DNA of 33,042 nt from a virus. The position numbers and the translations under genes are program-made. Every line of letters starts with the position of its first letter. Positions within the stretch are counted from its first letter, which is position 1. The notes under the pieces were generated by a model. The model searched no databases, had not been told where the DNA came from, and worked only from the letters and a program-made list of their open reading frames with translations. Location: positions 1 to 33,042 of IMG/VR virus record IMGVR_UViG_3300017772_000061; one strand, 5' to 3'. Of the stretch, positions 7,443-15,202 are shown in pieces.

Positions 7443-7807
7443 CAGGAGCTTGCGCCCTTAAGAGCCACGAAGTTCAGGACGATTGCCTCGCCCAAAGAAC
7501 CAGCGGACACATTGGCAACAGTGATCTTGAAAGATCCAGCGGCCAAAGTGTTCGCCTGCGCTAGGTAGGAACCAGCGGTTCCGGCTGAGGCATGGTTTAC
7601 CACCACTACATCAGTAGCGCTGATTTCGCTGTTAGTAACCACAAAGGAAACTTCAGCGGCAGCCGCTAGGGCTGCATCGTCCAGGGTGATTTGACCTGAA
7701 GCTGCGTTCAGAGTCACACCTGTTGCTTTGCTGGTGGCCTGGGTGACAGTACCGCCAGTTGTCGGGCCTATGAGTTTGCCCGCTGTTGCTTCAAACTTGG
7801 ATGCCAT
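7442..7807 (-). CDS. Capsid-associated / decoration-like protein
   Basis: This 121-aa Ala/Thr/Val-rich beta protein has a highly characteristic sequence. It reads GGTVTQATSKATGVTLN, GQITLDDAALAAAAEVSFVVTN, VVVVNHASAGTAGSYLAQAN and a C-terminal SLGEAIVLNFVALKG. This is a widespread family found immediately downstream of major capsid genes in many phages, generally unnamed. Its position and single-domain beta fold suggest a capsid decoration or capsid-bound adhesion protein. A strong GGAGG Shine-Dalgarno lies about 9 nt before the ATG, consistent with high copy number. The function is inferred from context only. Confidence 0.7.
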   Translation of the reverse strand: MASKFEATAGKLIGPTTGGTVTQATSKATGVTLNAASGQITLDDAALAAAAEVSFVVTNSEISATDVVVVNHASAGTAGSYLAQANTLAAGSFKITVANVSAGSLGEAIVLNFVALKGASS

Positions 7808-7822
7808 GGTTAGTTACCTCCG

Positions 7823-8848
7823 TTAATCCATGTTGGATACATTGGTGGCACGCACGATCCCGAGGTTCTTGGTTTCGTACACTTTGGTCCAGTTGCCAAC
7901 CGTCTCAAGCTGAGTGCGGTTTGGGTTAGTGACCGAAGTGCTGAACTTCGAGCCGACCGGGTGATAGCAATAGTGCAAATCAATCGACATCGCGTCGCTT
8001 TTCGCGAGGATGTCACGGTCAGTTTCAGTTTGCAGTGCCAGCTGTTCACCGGAGGCGACAGCGCCTTGGGTGAAGAAGAAGGTGCTGTATTCAGTAGAAG
8101 CACCGCTGTTGACGGTGGTCACGTCATCGCTGACGATCACCCTCAAACCCATGAAAGTTGGGACAGTCGGGTTGCCAAAAGCAGCAGCGATAGAACCGCC
8201 AGATGCAGTTGCAGCGCCACCATTTGCATCGCCCGCGACAACGAAGTCGACAGCGCGGCGCTCAACGAGGTCGTAGTAGACCTTGCTGTGCATACAAATT
8301 GCGGTCAGCTTTTCGCCTTGGTCACCCAGCTTGGCTTTAGCTTCCGCAACGTGGCGGGGAGCAAGCGCAGTCGGGGTGTCACCGGAGGCACCGTCGATGG
8401 TTAGATCAAAGAAAGCAGCGTTGCTGTCAGTCGTGTTGACAGAACCGAATACACCACCCAAGCAAGCCAGAAGATCTTTCTGACGCTGGTTGGCAACGTA
8501 GGCGGCGATTTTTTGACCAATCGCGGCCATGGGATCGGAACCAGCTGCAAGAGCAGCAAGGTCGCGAGCCTCAAATGCACGGCCACGGTGGAGCACAACG
8601 CCCACCTGTTTGTCAGCCGTGATCTTGCCCGGAGTCAATGAGGAGCTATCAGAGAGCACCTCAAAATCTCCGGTCAGGTTTGCCGCGTAAAACGGCACCT
8701 GAACGAAATCACCCCCTTCAGAAGCATTCAGCTCAGCCATTGGTTGAACAACACCAGATGCCAAAAAGGCGTCTAATTGTGTTGTTTGCTCAATGACATA
8801 CGGCGTGAAAATCTCGGGGATGATCAAGTCAGAGCGAAGAGTCGCCAT
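7823..8848 (-). CDS. Major capsid protein (HK97 fold)
   Basis: This 341-aa protein forms the icosahedral shell. It begins TLRSDLIIPEIFTPYVIEQTTQ. It then has the E-loop/N-arm-like VVQPMAELNASEGGDFVQVPFY, the helix GRAFEARDLAALAAGSDPMAAI, and the P-domain segment ICMHSKVYYDLVERRAVDF followed by FMGLRVIVSDDV. This organisation is typical of one family of coat proteins (major capsid protein 20 type) with no N-terminal protease-cleaved delta domain, consistent with the separate scaffold gene upstream. The RBS (GAGG, 8 nt before the ATG) and the location between scaffold and decoration gene fit. No maturation protease is visible in the window. Confidence 0.93.
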   Translation of the reverse strand: MATLRSDLIIPEIFTPYVIEQTTQLDAFLASGVVQPMAELNASEGGDFVQVPFYAANLTGDFEVLSDSSSLTPGKITADKQVGVVLHRGRAFEARDLAALAAGSDPMAAIGQKIAAYVANQRQKDLLACLGGVFGSVNTTDSNAAFFDLTIDGASGDTPTALAPRHVAEAKAKLGDQGEKLTAICMHSKVYYDLVERRAVDFVVAGDANGGAATASGGSIAAAFGNPTVPTFMGLRVIVSDDVTTVNSGASTEYSTFFFTQGAVASGEQLALQTETDRDILAKSDAMSIDLHYCYHPVGSKFSTSVTNPNRTQLETVGNWTKVYETKNLGIVRATNVSNMD

Positions 8849-8923
8849 GACAAATCCTCAGAAATGATGTTTACAGTCGGGCACGGCCCTTCAGCTCAGC
8901 ACGGCTTCGCCTTGCTACAGATA

Positions 8924-9652
8924 CTACCGCCCTTGTAAACGTCGAGCGGCCTCGGCGTTATATGAAATGCGGGCGTCACGTCCGAGCTTTGATTGAATCT
9001 CAGAAAGCACAGAAATGTTCAGCCCTGGGCGACCATTGCCATCTAGAACTAAACGGTTCATTAGTTGTTCATCAAAACGAACGTTGCCATCGCTTGCCCG
9101 GCCTGCAGGTGCTCCGCTGCCCTGAGGTTTTGCGGTGATTTGCATGTACGGCTGAACATTGCGCTCCACCCACTGCGGGAAAGAAATTCGTTCGTAGCCA
9201 TCAACAACGACTGGTTTGCCATCAGTTCCTGTTTCGATGTTTTTCGGATCGAGCATCCCCGCCTTGAAAATCACCGAGGGATCATGAACCAGTTGGGACA
9301 ACTCCTGCGTTGCCGGAGCGATCACTTCTAGCTCACGAACGCGGGCCTCTAGTTGAGCAATGCGCTGGTCCTTCTCCGCCGACGCCTCACGGAACTGCTG
9401 CTCCAAAGCCTGTCGAGCTTCTGAGTATTTGCCTTGTGATTCAAGCTCTGTTTGCTCTGTTTTGCGTTTGAACTCAAGCAGTTCTTGAACATCAACGCCA
9501 TCAGGTACAGGCGCCTGGTTTTGGGCTGACTCCTTGTAATCTTTGTATTCCTTGAGAAGCTCCGCGTTCTTCCGACGCATCGCATCCAAGTCGCTTTGCA
9601 TCTTTTGGTGGTCAACAGCCTGCTCCACGGGAGCATTTTGTTCTTCGGACAT
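8924..9652 (-). CDS. Head scaffolding protein
   Basis: This 242-aa acidic protein has a long central coiled coil, about residues 15-115 (AMRRKNAELLKEYKDYKESA ... EARQALEQQF ... QRIAQLEARVRELE). A globular C-terminal part follows with a PQWVERNVQPYM segment and a basic tail AARRLQGR. A helical coiled-coil protein with a basic end immediately before the capsid gene is the standard scaffold arrangement; it nucleates procapsid assembly and leaves before DNA fills the head. No protease signature (Ser-His) is present, so it is not a fused protease-scaffold. A 75-nt gap with a small GGC-GAA-GCC hairpin separates it from the capsid gene. Confidence 0.85.
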   Translation of the reverse strand: MSEEQNAPVEQAVDHQKMQSDLDAMRRKNAELLKEYKDYKESAQNQAPVPDGVDVQELLEFKRKTEQTELESQGKYSEARQALEQQFREASAEKDQRIAQLEARVRELEVIAPATQELSQLVHDPSVIFKAGMLDPKNIETGTDGKPVVVDGYERISFPQWVERNVQPYMQITAKPQGSGAPAGRASDGNVRFDEQLMNRLVLDGNGRPGLNISVLSEIQSKLGRDARISYNAEAARRLQGR

Positions 9653-9695
9653 AAATTAGCCACGGGCTAAATTGCTGCCCAAGACTAACAACAGT

Positions 9696-9980
9696 TCACC
9701 ATTTCACCTTTTTTGCCCACCAAGCTCCGCTCATTTTGCCTCTAGCAATGTTTTTTGCGTGACGCCGCAGAAAGGACAGACGCCGGGCTTTGGCTGCTTC
9801 AGATTCGCCAGGGCGTCTAGGAGATCCAGAAACGCCTTGCTGACCGAAACGAATCAGTTTCTTTTTGTCTTTTTCCTTTGCGAGAACAACGTGGCTTTTG
9901 GTCGCATGATTTGGCGTCCGCTTGGGTTTGTTGACGCCTTTCAGGCCATAGCGCTCGAGCCTCGGGTCTTTTTTTGCCAT
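9696..9980 (-). CDS. Small basic DUF6321-like phage protein
   Basis: This 94-aa, very basic protein starts AKKDPRLERYGLKGVNKPKR. It contains TPNHATKSHVVLAKE and IRFGQQGVSGSP, and ends in a RHAKNIARGKMSGAWWAKKVKW segment. The motif set (KPKRTP-H-TKSH, IRFGQQG, FKxRHxKNIxKGKxSAAYW) is a conserved family in T4-like, T7-like and other marine phages, which I recall as DUF6321. The function is unknown; the charge suggests nucleic-acid binding. It overlaps the next basic gene by 1 nt and lies in a run of small basic genes between the scaffold and the minor head protein. Confidence 0.8.
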   Translation of the reverse strand: MAKKDPRLERYGLKGVNKPKRTPNHATKSHVVLAKEKDKKKLIRFGQQGVSGSPRRPGESEAAKARRLSFLRRHAKNIARGKMSGAWWAKKVKW

Positions 9981-10252
9981 CAGGACTTTTTCCTCCGGCG
10001 GCGGCGGTGCTGATATTTGATCTTGGCCGGTCCTTTTTTCTCCCGTTTGAACTTGGCCTTTTCAGCAGCGGTCATTTCTGCCGCTGTTTTTGGCGTTTTG
10101 GATGACACCCGTTTAGATGGCCGACAGGCTGGATAACCGTCGCGCTTTTCGCCTTTCTGCCGACCGCAGGGTTTGCCCGTTTTCACGTCAACCCATTTCT
10201 CAGCGAACCAACGCCCGAGTCCGCCCCTAGGTTTTCTTTTTTTTGCGGCCAC
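9980..10252 (-). CDS. Small basic, Cys-containing conserved protein, unknown function
   Basis: A 90-aa product from a GTG at 10252 (MAAKKRKPRGG...). An ATG at 10309 would extend it but overlap the upstream gene by 82 nt with sequence that looks like the other frame. The core GGLGRWFAEKWVDVKTGKPCG, followed by YPACRPSKRVSSKTP, is a distinctive conserved pattern that I have seen in large phages and in giant viruses of eukaryotes. The C-terminus is a dense Lys/Arg tail (YQHRRRRRKKS). Two Cys in PCGR and ACRP could bind metal or form a disulfide. Function is unknown; nucleic-acid binding is likely. Confidence 0.7.
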   Translation of the reverse strand: MAAKKRKPRGGLGRWFAEKWVDVKTGKPCGRQKGEKRDGYPACRPSKRVSSKTPKTAAEMTAAEKAKFKREKKGPAKIKYQHRRRRRKKS

Positions 10253-10421
10253 GGCTTTTAGGTTTGGAGGATTGCGTCGTATAGGTTCCGCCGCGCTTTT
10301 TGTATTCACGAACGAGCCAGGCGTTCGCGTAAGCGCTCGGATAGACGTCGAACTTTCGCTTCGCTGCCGCTTTGACGCGGCTGTACAAAGCCTTGTCTGA
10401 AGGAACGTTGCGAGAGGCCAT
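10227..10421 (-). CDS. Small basic conserved protein (YPSAYAN family), unknown function
   Basis: A 64-aa protein: MASRNVPSDKALYSRVKAAA, then KRKFDVYPSAYANAW and LVREYKKRGGTY, with a Lys/Arg-rich tail. The KFDVYPSAYANAWxxxxYKxRGG motif is strongly conserved across unrelated phages and some giant viruses, often near the WFAEKWVDV protein found next to it here. Function is unknown. The start ATG (10421-10419) overlaps the TAA of the preceding 38-aa gene (TAATG), and the 3' end overlaps the next gene by about 26 nt. The compact helical motif plus basic tail suggests DNA or RNA binding, which is inference. Confidence 0.75.
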   Translation of the reverse strand: MASRNVPSDKALYSRVKAAAKRKFDVYPSAYANAWLVREYKKRGGTYTTQSSKPKSRGRKKKKT

Positions 10422-10537
10422 TACTTTTTCTTGTTGCCTTTTTTGCGCTTACCGGCGGGCTTCTGGGGTTTTTTAGGCCCTTTCATGTAACCAGGCATGG
10501 AACAAGCGCTGCTGTGCCGATCGTAGTAGGTCCTCAT
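10421..10537 (-). CDS. Tiny basic protein (38 aa), unknown
   Basis: This 38-residue ORF runs from the ATG at 10537 to the TAA at 10423-10421. It reads MRTYYDRHSSACSMPGYMKG, followed by an extremely Lys-rich tail. Its start overlaps the upstream TGA (ATGA) and its stop overlaps the downstream ATG (TAATG). These two coupling junctions are the best evidence that it is translated. The SACSMPGY core followed by a poly-basic tail resembles tiny proteins I have seen in marine phages. It would be missed by length cut-offs. The function is unknown; a role in DNA condensation or capsid interior is possible. Confidence 0.62.
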   Translation of the reverse strand: MRTYYDRHSSACSMPGYMKGPKKPQKPAGKRKKGNKKK

Positions 10538-10653
10538 TCCTCTGACGAGGTTTTGGCTTTAGTTTTTTTTGCCGCTGGTTTTTTTGGAGGACAGGCAGGA
10601 GCCTCCGTTGAATCAGAGGGTTTGAACTTGTATTTACTCGCTAGAGGAGCCAT
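10534..10653 (-). CDS. Tiny Lys/Pro/Ala-rich protein (39 aa), unknown
   Basis: This 39-residue ORF runs from the ATG at 10653 to the TGA at 10536-10534. It starts MAPLASKYKFKPSDSTEA and continues with a Pro/Lys/Ala-rich stretch ending KTSSEE. It overlaps the 3' end of the minor head gene by 20 nt and is joined to the next tiny gene by an ATGA overlap. Composition (KPAAKKTKAK) is like that of histone-H1-type tails. No family is recognised. Coupled junctions and the otherwise empty interval support it, but it is short and could be non-functional. Confidence 0.52.
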   Translation of the reverse strand: MAPLASKYKFKPSDSTEAPACPPKKPAAKKTKAKTSSEE

Positions 10654-11779
10654 AACCACGAGATTTGAGCTGATCCAAATTTAGCGTTGATCCATCCTGT
10701 GCAACAAACTTGCGGATCGCGTTCGTTGGGCCATATTTGCGCACCAAACCATTCCACATCTGCAGCCTTTCTGGTCCTAAAACATCGCGCTTGATGTCGT
10801 CATCCTGGTCGTTAAGCCACTCCCCATAAGTTTCCCTAATCTCTGAGAACTCCTTTTCAAGGCCACGCGGCACGTTGCGAATCCTCGAGCGACACTGATA
10901 GTGCTGGGGCGGAACAGGCCCTTGCTGATGCCGAAACATTTTGCCGTCTAAGGCCCTGCAGATGTCGCTGGTTTTTGTGTCCAAGGTTGCCGTGTAAATG
11001 TAATGCTTCGTTAACTCTGGGTTCTGAACCGCGATCAGCTGATCTGATGTGGAGGCCACCTGATTGACGCTGGTCCGAACGATCGCTCGGATTTGGTTGT
11101 TCGGAATAGCCGTTGCTTGCCCGCCACGGGCAATGATCGAGTCAATAGAACCAGCCTGATCTCTTTGAAGCCGCCCGCGCACTCTGCGCGTGATCGCATC
11201 AATCGACTCGCCCTGAATGATTCCGTTTCGAACGGTCAAGCTGAAAATGTCAACTTGTCGCTCTGACATGCTGCTGAACGCTTGTTTGATTGTTTGGCCG
11301 TTAGGGAGCGTTAGTTGCTGCCCAAGCGTCAACTGAAATGTCACCGGCTGAGTGCTCATTCGGACCAGGCTGTCGCTCAGATTGACAACGCCAGCGGCTG
11401 TAGGCTCTGCCGTGACGATCGCCTGAGCAAGAGTTGGGCTGATCTCAACTGTTCGCACGATGTCGGCCCGACCGGCTGGCAGCACTCGTTGTAGCTGCCT
11501 CGTTGCAAACTCCCCTTGCAGCACTGCTAGCCCCTGCAGCTCCTGCTGCATTGCCAGGGTGCTACTCCCTGCCCAGGTATCCAACGACTCTTTTAGCTGA
11601 GCCAAAACTGACCGCAGCCTCGTTGCCTTCGCCGATTGATCCAGAGCATCTAAAAGCTGCAGCTGCTCAACAACGTCGAGCACTGCATCATTCCAAGCGC
11701 GCACGAGCCGCAGAGAAACGCTGTTGCTGTAGCGATTCAGATCGATTGCGTTGCGAAACAGCTCTGTTAGCTCGCTCAT
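10634..11779 (-). CDS. Minor head protein (Mu gpF / SPP1 gp7-like head morphogenesis)
   Basis: This 381-aa protein has a helical N-terminal half and the conserved C-terminal Mu-F domain. That domain shows RTSVNQVASTSDQL (about 235-248), YTATLDTKTSDICRALDGK (262-280) and PPQHYQCRSRI (290-300). The Asp-x-x-T-x-x-x-C and H-x-x-CRS pairing is the family hallmark. The protein is thought to bind portal and DNA ends early in head assembly and may be ejected. It follows the portal gene with one small gene between, as usual, and its 5' end overlaps that gene by 4 nt. The His-Cys motif is intact. Confidence 0.9.
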   Translation of the reverse strand: MSELTELFRNAIDLNRYSNSVSLRLVRAWNDAVLDVVEQLQLLDALDQSAKATRLRSVLAQLKESLDTWAGSSTLAMQQELQGLAVLQGEFATRQLQRVLPAGRADIVRTVEISPTLAQAIVTAEPTAAGVVNLSDSLVRMSTQPVTFQLTLGQQLTLPNGQTIKQAFSSMSERQVDIFSLTVRNGIIQGESIDAITRRVRGRLQRDQAGSIDSIIARGGQATAIPNNQIRAIVRTSVNQVASTSDQLIAVQNPELTKHYIYTATLDTKTSDICRALDGKMFRHQQGPVPPQHYQCRSRIRNVPRGLEKEFSEIRETYGEWLNDQDDDIKRDVLGPERLQMWNGLVRKYGPTNAIRKFVAQDGSTLNLDQLKSRGYGSSSE

Positions 11780-12057
11780 TTGTCTTTTAGGCCCAACTCA
11801 TCCGCGCCAACGATGCAGCAAATAGAAACGTCCGCGCCTTTGACTAACAGATCTTTAAGAAGCCGGCGTAAGTCGCTGGGCGTCATCCCGTCGCAAAAGC
11901 TGTAGGCCGATTCCTCGACAGATTTGACCTGTTTACCCTCAAACCAGGTAGTTCGGATAACCGCGTAAAACTCGCTCTCGAGCTGTTGTTCAGCGAAATA
12001 CAGCAACTGTTTTGGCTGATCGCTGCCTCGTTTCTGACGCCGATTTATCCAGCTCAT
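11776..12057 (-). CDS. Hypothetical protein between portal and minor head protein
   Basis: This 93-aa protein has an N-terminal basic WINRRQKRG, a central FAEQQLESEFYAVIRTTWFEG beta-hairpin-like stretch and a helical SDLRRLLKDLLVKG part, ending ICCIVGADELGLKDK. No family is recognised. It overlaps the portal stop by 1 nt and the minor head start by 4 nt, so it is translated within the head operon. It could be a portal-associated accessory factor, but nothing in the sequence proves that. Codon use and composition are like its neighbours. Confidence 0.7.
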   Translation of the reverse strand: MSWINRRQKRGSDQPKQLLYFAEQQLESEFYAVIRTTWFEGKQVKSVEESAYSFCDGMTPSDLRRLLKDLLVKGADVSICCIVGADELGLKDK

Positions 12058-13502
12058 TAACTAGGAATCCTCTCGGTAGGCTCCTGCTCTGGCTCGGCGT
12101 CTGGTATCACTGCTTGCTCCTGCTGATCCGGTTGGTTCATCTCAATCAGCCCGCCGGTTTGTGTTGCCTCTATCTCCTCGTCAACATCGAAGCTGTCGCC
12201 CAATACTTCCCCGGCCTCGAGCTGATCCAGCAGCGTTTTCTGTGTAATCGTGCCGGTTGTATAAAGAGCGAGCAACGCTTGGATTTCTTGGGGATCGAGT
12301 CGAGTCGACAAGAAGTCGCGGTTTACAAAGCTGGTGCCTGCCTCCCGCTCCTGCAGATAATCAGCGTGGAACTGCAGACAGTTGTCGATTAAATCCTGCA
12401 TCTGCTGAGCGATCACCATCATGGTGCTGTCGCCTTGACTGCGGTCGATCCGTTTGGCCTCTGCTGTCTCAGCTCCGAGCTTTTGCCCGAGCACTGCAGC
12501 GAGGCCCAGGCTGTTGATCTGATCAGCGATACGGTCTAGCTGCTTGAACTGCGCGTCATAGCTACGCCCGCCAGGTTCTATGTACTCGGCTCGCCCATCA
12601 GCCGGAAATGCAATCGCTTCTCCTGGCCCAGCGCTGACCTCTTCCGCTGCTTGCGGGAAACCATAAAACGCCAGCATCGGTACGGCACTGATGTGCAGTT
12701 GGTTCCCAAGATCAGATTGAACCTGATAGTGCTGCAGGTTTAGCTCAGCAATGTCCGCCAGAGGCGGTGTGGACTCGAGAATGTTTGCACGGTTGGAGTA
12801 AGCAACAGCGAACGGAATCTCCGAAAGGCTGGTGGTTCCTTCCTCTACAACCCTGAAGTCGCCCGCCTCATCTTTGCGATGGATCTCGAACGTGCCGGGC
12901 GTCAGTACACGGATCTGTTCTACATGCTGTTCGCCATAGTCGCCGTCAGCGATAACGATCTTTTCCATTAGACGCAGCTGCGTCAGTTTTTGCTCGCCAT
13001 CCCTGATTTCAGTTCTCCATCCGAGGATGTCGCGTGGGGTATACGTCACCCAATAGGGCCGACCGTTCTGCCCTGCTGCAGGAGCATCAACTAGAACGCC
13101 GACGTGGCCGTAGCGGATGCATTTACGAGCTGTTTCGTAAGCCCAAACGTTGAGGTCGTTGCCCTGCAAATCAACATTGAACAGATGCTCGATCACCTGA
13201 TCTGAAACATCAGTTAGCCGAACAGGCTTTCGCGTCAACATGCCCGCCAGCATTCGCTCGAGTCGCACGTAGTAAGGCGACAGAACGCTGCGTAGGAGTC
13301 GATTGTCATACGCCTCGTCTAACTCGCGAGGCTCCTGTGGGAGATATGTACGGTGCTTTTTCCTGATGCCGTAAGTGCCCTGCAGCAGAACCTCAATCAG
13401 AAGCCAATGCGGCTCCATGTTGATCCAAGCAGTACTCGGATCGTTGACATTGGTGACAGTGCCTACGCGCTGGCGGCCAACATTTGTAAAGCCTGAATAC
13501 AC
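12057..13502 (-). CDS. Portal protein (DUF4055 type)
   Basis: This 481-aa portal would form the dodecameric DNA channel at one capsid vertex. Recognisable segments are the N-terminal LLQGTYGIRKKHRTYLPQEP and the LLRSVLSPYYVRLERMLAGMLTRKPV helix (about residues 70-95). Also present are YTPRDILGWR (about 165), the stem-like AELNLQHYQVQSDLGNQLH and the crown region TAEAKRIDRSQGDSTM. This set fits the DUF4055 portal family of siphophages. The C-terminal 60 residues are acidic and Gln/Pro rich. It follows terL with a 27-nt gap, and the next gene starts in its stop codon. Length is typical. Confidence 0.92.
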   Translation of the reverse strand: MYSGFTNVGRQRVGTVTNVNDPSTAWINMEPHWLLIEVLLQGTYGIRKKHRTYLPQEPRELDEAYDNRLLRSVLSPYYVRLERMLAGMLTRKPVRLTDVSDQVIEHLFNVDLQGNDLNVWAYETARKCIRYGHVGVLVDAPAAGQNGRPYWVTYTPRDILGWRTEIRDGEQKLTQLRLMEKIVIADGDYGEQHVEQIRVLTPGTFEIHRKDEAGDFRVVEEGTTSLSEIPFAVAYSNRANILESTPPLADIAELNLQHYQVQSDLGNQLHISAVPMLAFYGFPQAAEEVSAGPGEAIAFPADGRAEYIEPGGRSYDAQFKQLDRIADQINSLGLAAVLGQKLGAETAEAKRIDRSQGDSTMMVIAQQMQDLIDNCLQFHADYLQEREAGTSFVNRDFLSTRLDPQEIQALLALYTTGTITQKTLLDQLEAGEVLGDSFDVDEEIEATQTGGLIEMNQPDQQEQAVIPDAEPEQEPTERIPS

Positions 13503-13529
13503 AGCGCAACTCCGCCTGATGTCTGCAGT

Positions 13530-14879
13530 TTAGTAAAGCCTGATTCCTGTACCACGACCAGCACGAGCGTGCAAAGGATTGAACTCACGCCATACGAGGT
13601 ATCCCAAACTGTCATTCATGTGGTCATACCCGCCCTCTTTGTCTGGGTCGCCTTTTTCCGTATAGCTCTGCAACTCAAGGCACTCAATCGTTCGCTTACA
13701 GCGACTCGCTATTTGAACGCGGACCTCGCGTTTGCCGTTCTCCAGAACAGCTTGCACAGAAGCCACCCGATCACGGACGGGAGGATTTGCCTTTGGCGAT
13801 TGATTGCTAAACCCGTACGATTCGAGGATCTGGATGTCTGTGCGGGAAGCATTAGTAGAACGCGAGCCGCCTGATGCGTCAGGGTAGATGTATACGCGGC
13901 GGTCGGGAAATCGCCGTCGAATTTCTTGACCCAAAGCGTCCGTGTCATGAGCACCGCTGATCTCATCGATCAGCACGAGCTTGTTGCCAAGACGAACACC
14001 AATTACGGCCGACATGTTGCCAATGTTGAAGTCAACGCCGATGCGTAGAGGTTCGGAGCTGACGTCGGGGATGATGCTGGTTACGTGTTTCGATCGATCG
14101 AAACGGTCGTAAACCTGTCCGGTGTTGAGGTTGACGAACTCGCCGTGCAGGTACGCCTGCAACATGCTTGGGTCGTAGTTGGCCTCGAGCCGTTCGATGA
14201 AGTCTTGGGGTAGATGCGGATTATCCACCGTCCGCATTTTAATCAGCTTGCGATCGCTTCGCTGTAGGGCATCCTCTGAGCCGAACGTTTTCCACATCCA
14301 ACGGAAACCTTCAGGGGTTGATGCTGCAGCGAACTGACGCACGTTGCCAGCCCGCAGACGGCCGAGGATTTTTGGAAAGGCTCGTTGGCAGGTTGTTGGA
14401 TTAACAGTGTCGATTTCGTCCGCGAGAACGTACGCCAGGTTCAGACCGATAATCCGCGACCAGTTCTCAAAGCTCCGGCACAGAACTTTTGTGTCGGCCT
14501 GGGGTAAATGAAGGATGTACTCGGGAAGGGGCGAGGCTCGGAACGTATAAGGCACCTCGTACGCCTCGAGAAATTCCTCGAAGTCATTCATCCATATGTC
14601 ACGTATAAGAGGACCGGTGGGTTCCATGACACATCCGGTGAAGCCTTGGTTGGCCGCGGCCATGAATAGGGTTTTGGCGGCTAGCGCTCGCGTTTTGCCC
14701 GCCCCATAGCCAGCGGAAACGCCGATAATTTGCGTCGAGCAATCGTCTACAAAAGCGCGCTGTCCTGGGTGCAGATCCTCCCGCACGCGATTCAACAGCT
14801 CCTGCATGTCGAGGTCGCGGCCATGTTCGCCGGGCCGGTTTAGTACGTAGCCCGCTGGGATGGCGTCGAGGATGGTCAA
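13530..14879 (-). CDS. terL: Terminase large subunit
   Basis: This 449-aa ATPase-nuclease packages DNA. I chose the TTG at 14879, which overlaps the terS stop (TTGA), because longer frames only read through terS; an ATG at 14807 is the fallback. The ATPase domain has Walker A SAGYGAGKT (55-63), Walker B VLADEID (151-157) and a coupling AASTPEGF (about 187). The RNase H-like nuclease domain has GVDFNIG (Asp 283), PDASG (Asp 334) and HMNDSLGY (Asp 423), the three acidic positions expected. All catalytic residues look intact. The nuclease half is like that of other large terminases, but I cannot tell the packaging mode (cos or pac) from sequence alone. Confidence 0.95.
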   Translation of the reverse strand: MTILDAIPAGYVLNRPGEHGRDLDMQELLNRVREDLHPGQRAFVDDCSTQIIGVSAGYGAGKTRALAAKTLFMAAANQGFTGCVMEPTGPLIRDIWMNDFEEFLEAYEVPYTFRASPLPEYILHLPQADTKVLCRSFENWSRIIGLNLAYVLADEIDTVNPTTCQRAFPKILGRLRAGNVRQFAAASTPEGFRWMWKTFGSEDALQRSDRKLIKMRTVDNPHLPQDFIERLEANYDPSMLQAYLHGEFVNLNTGQVYDRFDRSKHVTSIIPDVSSEPLRIGVDFNIGNMSAVIGVRLGNKLVLIDEISGAHDTDALGQEIRRRFPDRRVYIYPDASGGSRSTNASRTDIQILESYGFSNQSPKANPPVRDRVASVQAVLENGKREVRVQIASRCKRTIECLELQSYTEKGDPDKEGGYDHMNDSLGYLVWREFNPLHARAGRGTGIRLY

Positions 14880-15199
14880 TCGAAAATCCTCGCGAGACGT
14901 GCGGCTGAGTTGATGCAGCCCAGTGCAGCGTTGAGGTTGCCCTGCTTGCGCGCCTCCTTTTGCAGCGTTGCGCATTGGCTCAACAGTTCGGCCACCATCG
15001 TTTGCCTATCCATCTCCCAGTCGGCTCTCAGCAGCTCTCGGGCACGGTGGATGTACTTGTCGATTTGCCGGGCGCCGATGCCCCACTCATTTGAACCGTA
15101 TTGCACGCATTCAGATCTGGTTGCGCCATTCGATAACAAACGAGCGATGCGGTTCACCCTCATCTCAACTTTGGCTTTGGTCGTGTTACTTGCCGGCAT
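14876..15199 (-). CDS. terS: Terminase small subunit
   Basis: This 107-aa protein has an N-terminal helix-turn-helix-like region (RVNRIARLLSNGATRSECVQYGSNEWGIGARQIDKYI, read in parts) and a helical C-terminal oligomerisation region (LLSQCATLQKEARKQGNLNAALGCINSAARL). The QIDKYIHRARELL segment is typical of small terminases that bind the packaging initiation site. It overlaps terL by 4 nt and follows the PLP-enzyme gene by 3 nt, so the modification genes and the packaging genes are probably one transcript. The start ATG at 15199 is the only good one. Confidence 0.85.
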   Translation of the reverse strand: MPASNTTKAKVEMRVNRIARLLSNGATRSECVQYGSNEWGIGARQIDKYIHRARELLRADWEMDRQTMVAELLSQCATLQKEARKQGNLNAALGCINSAARLARIFD

Positions 15200-15202
15200 G
15201 AT

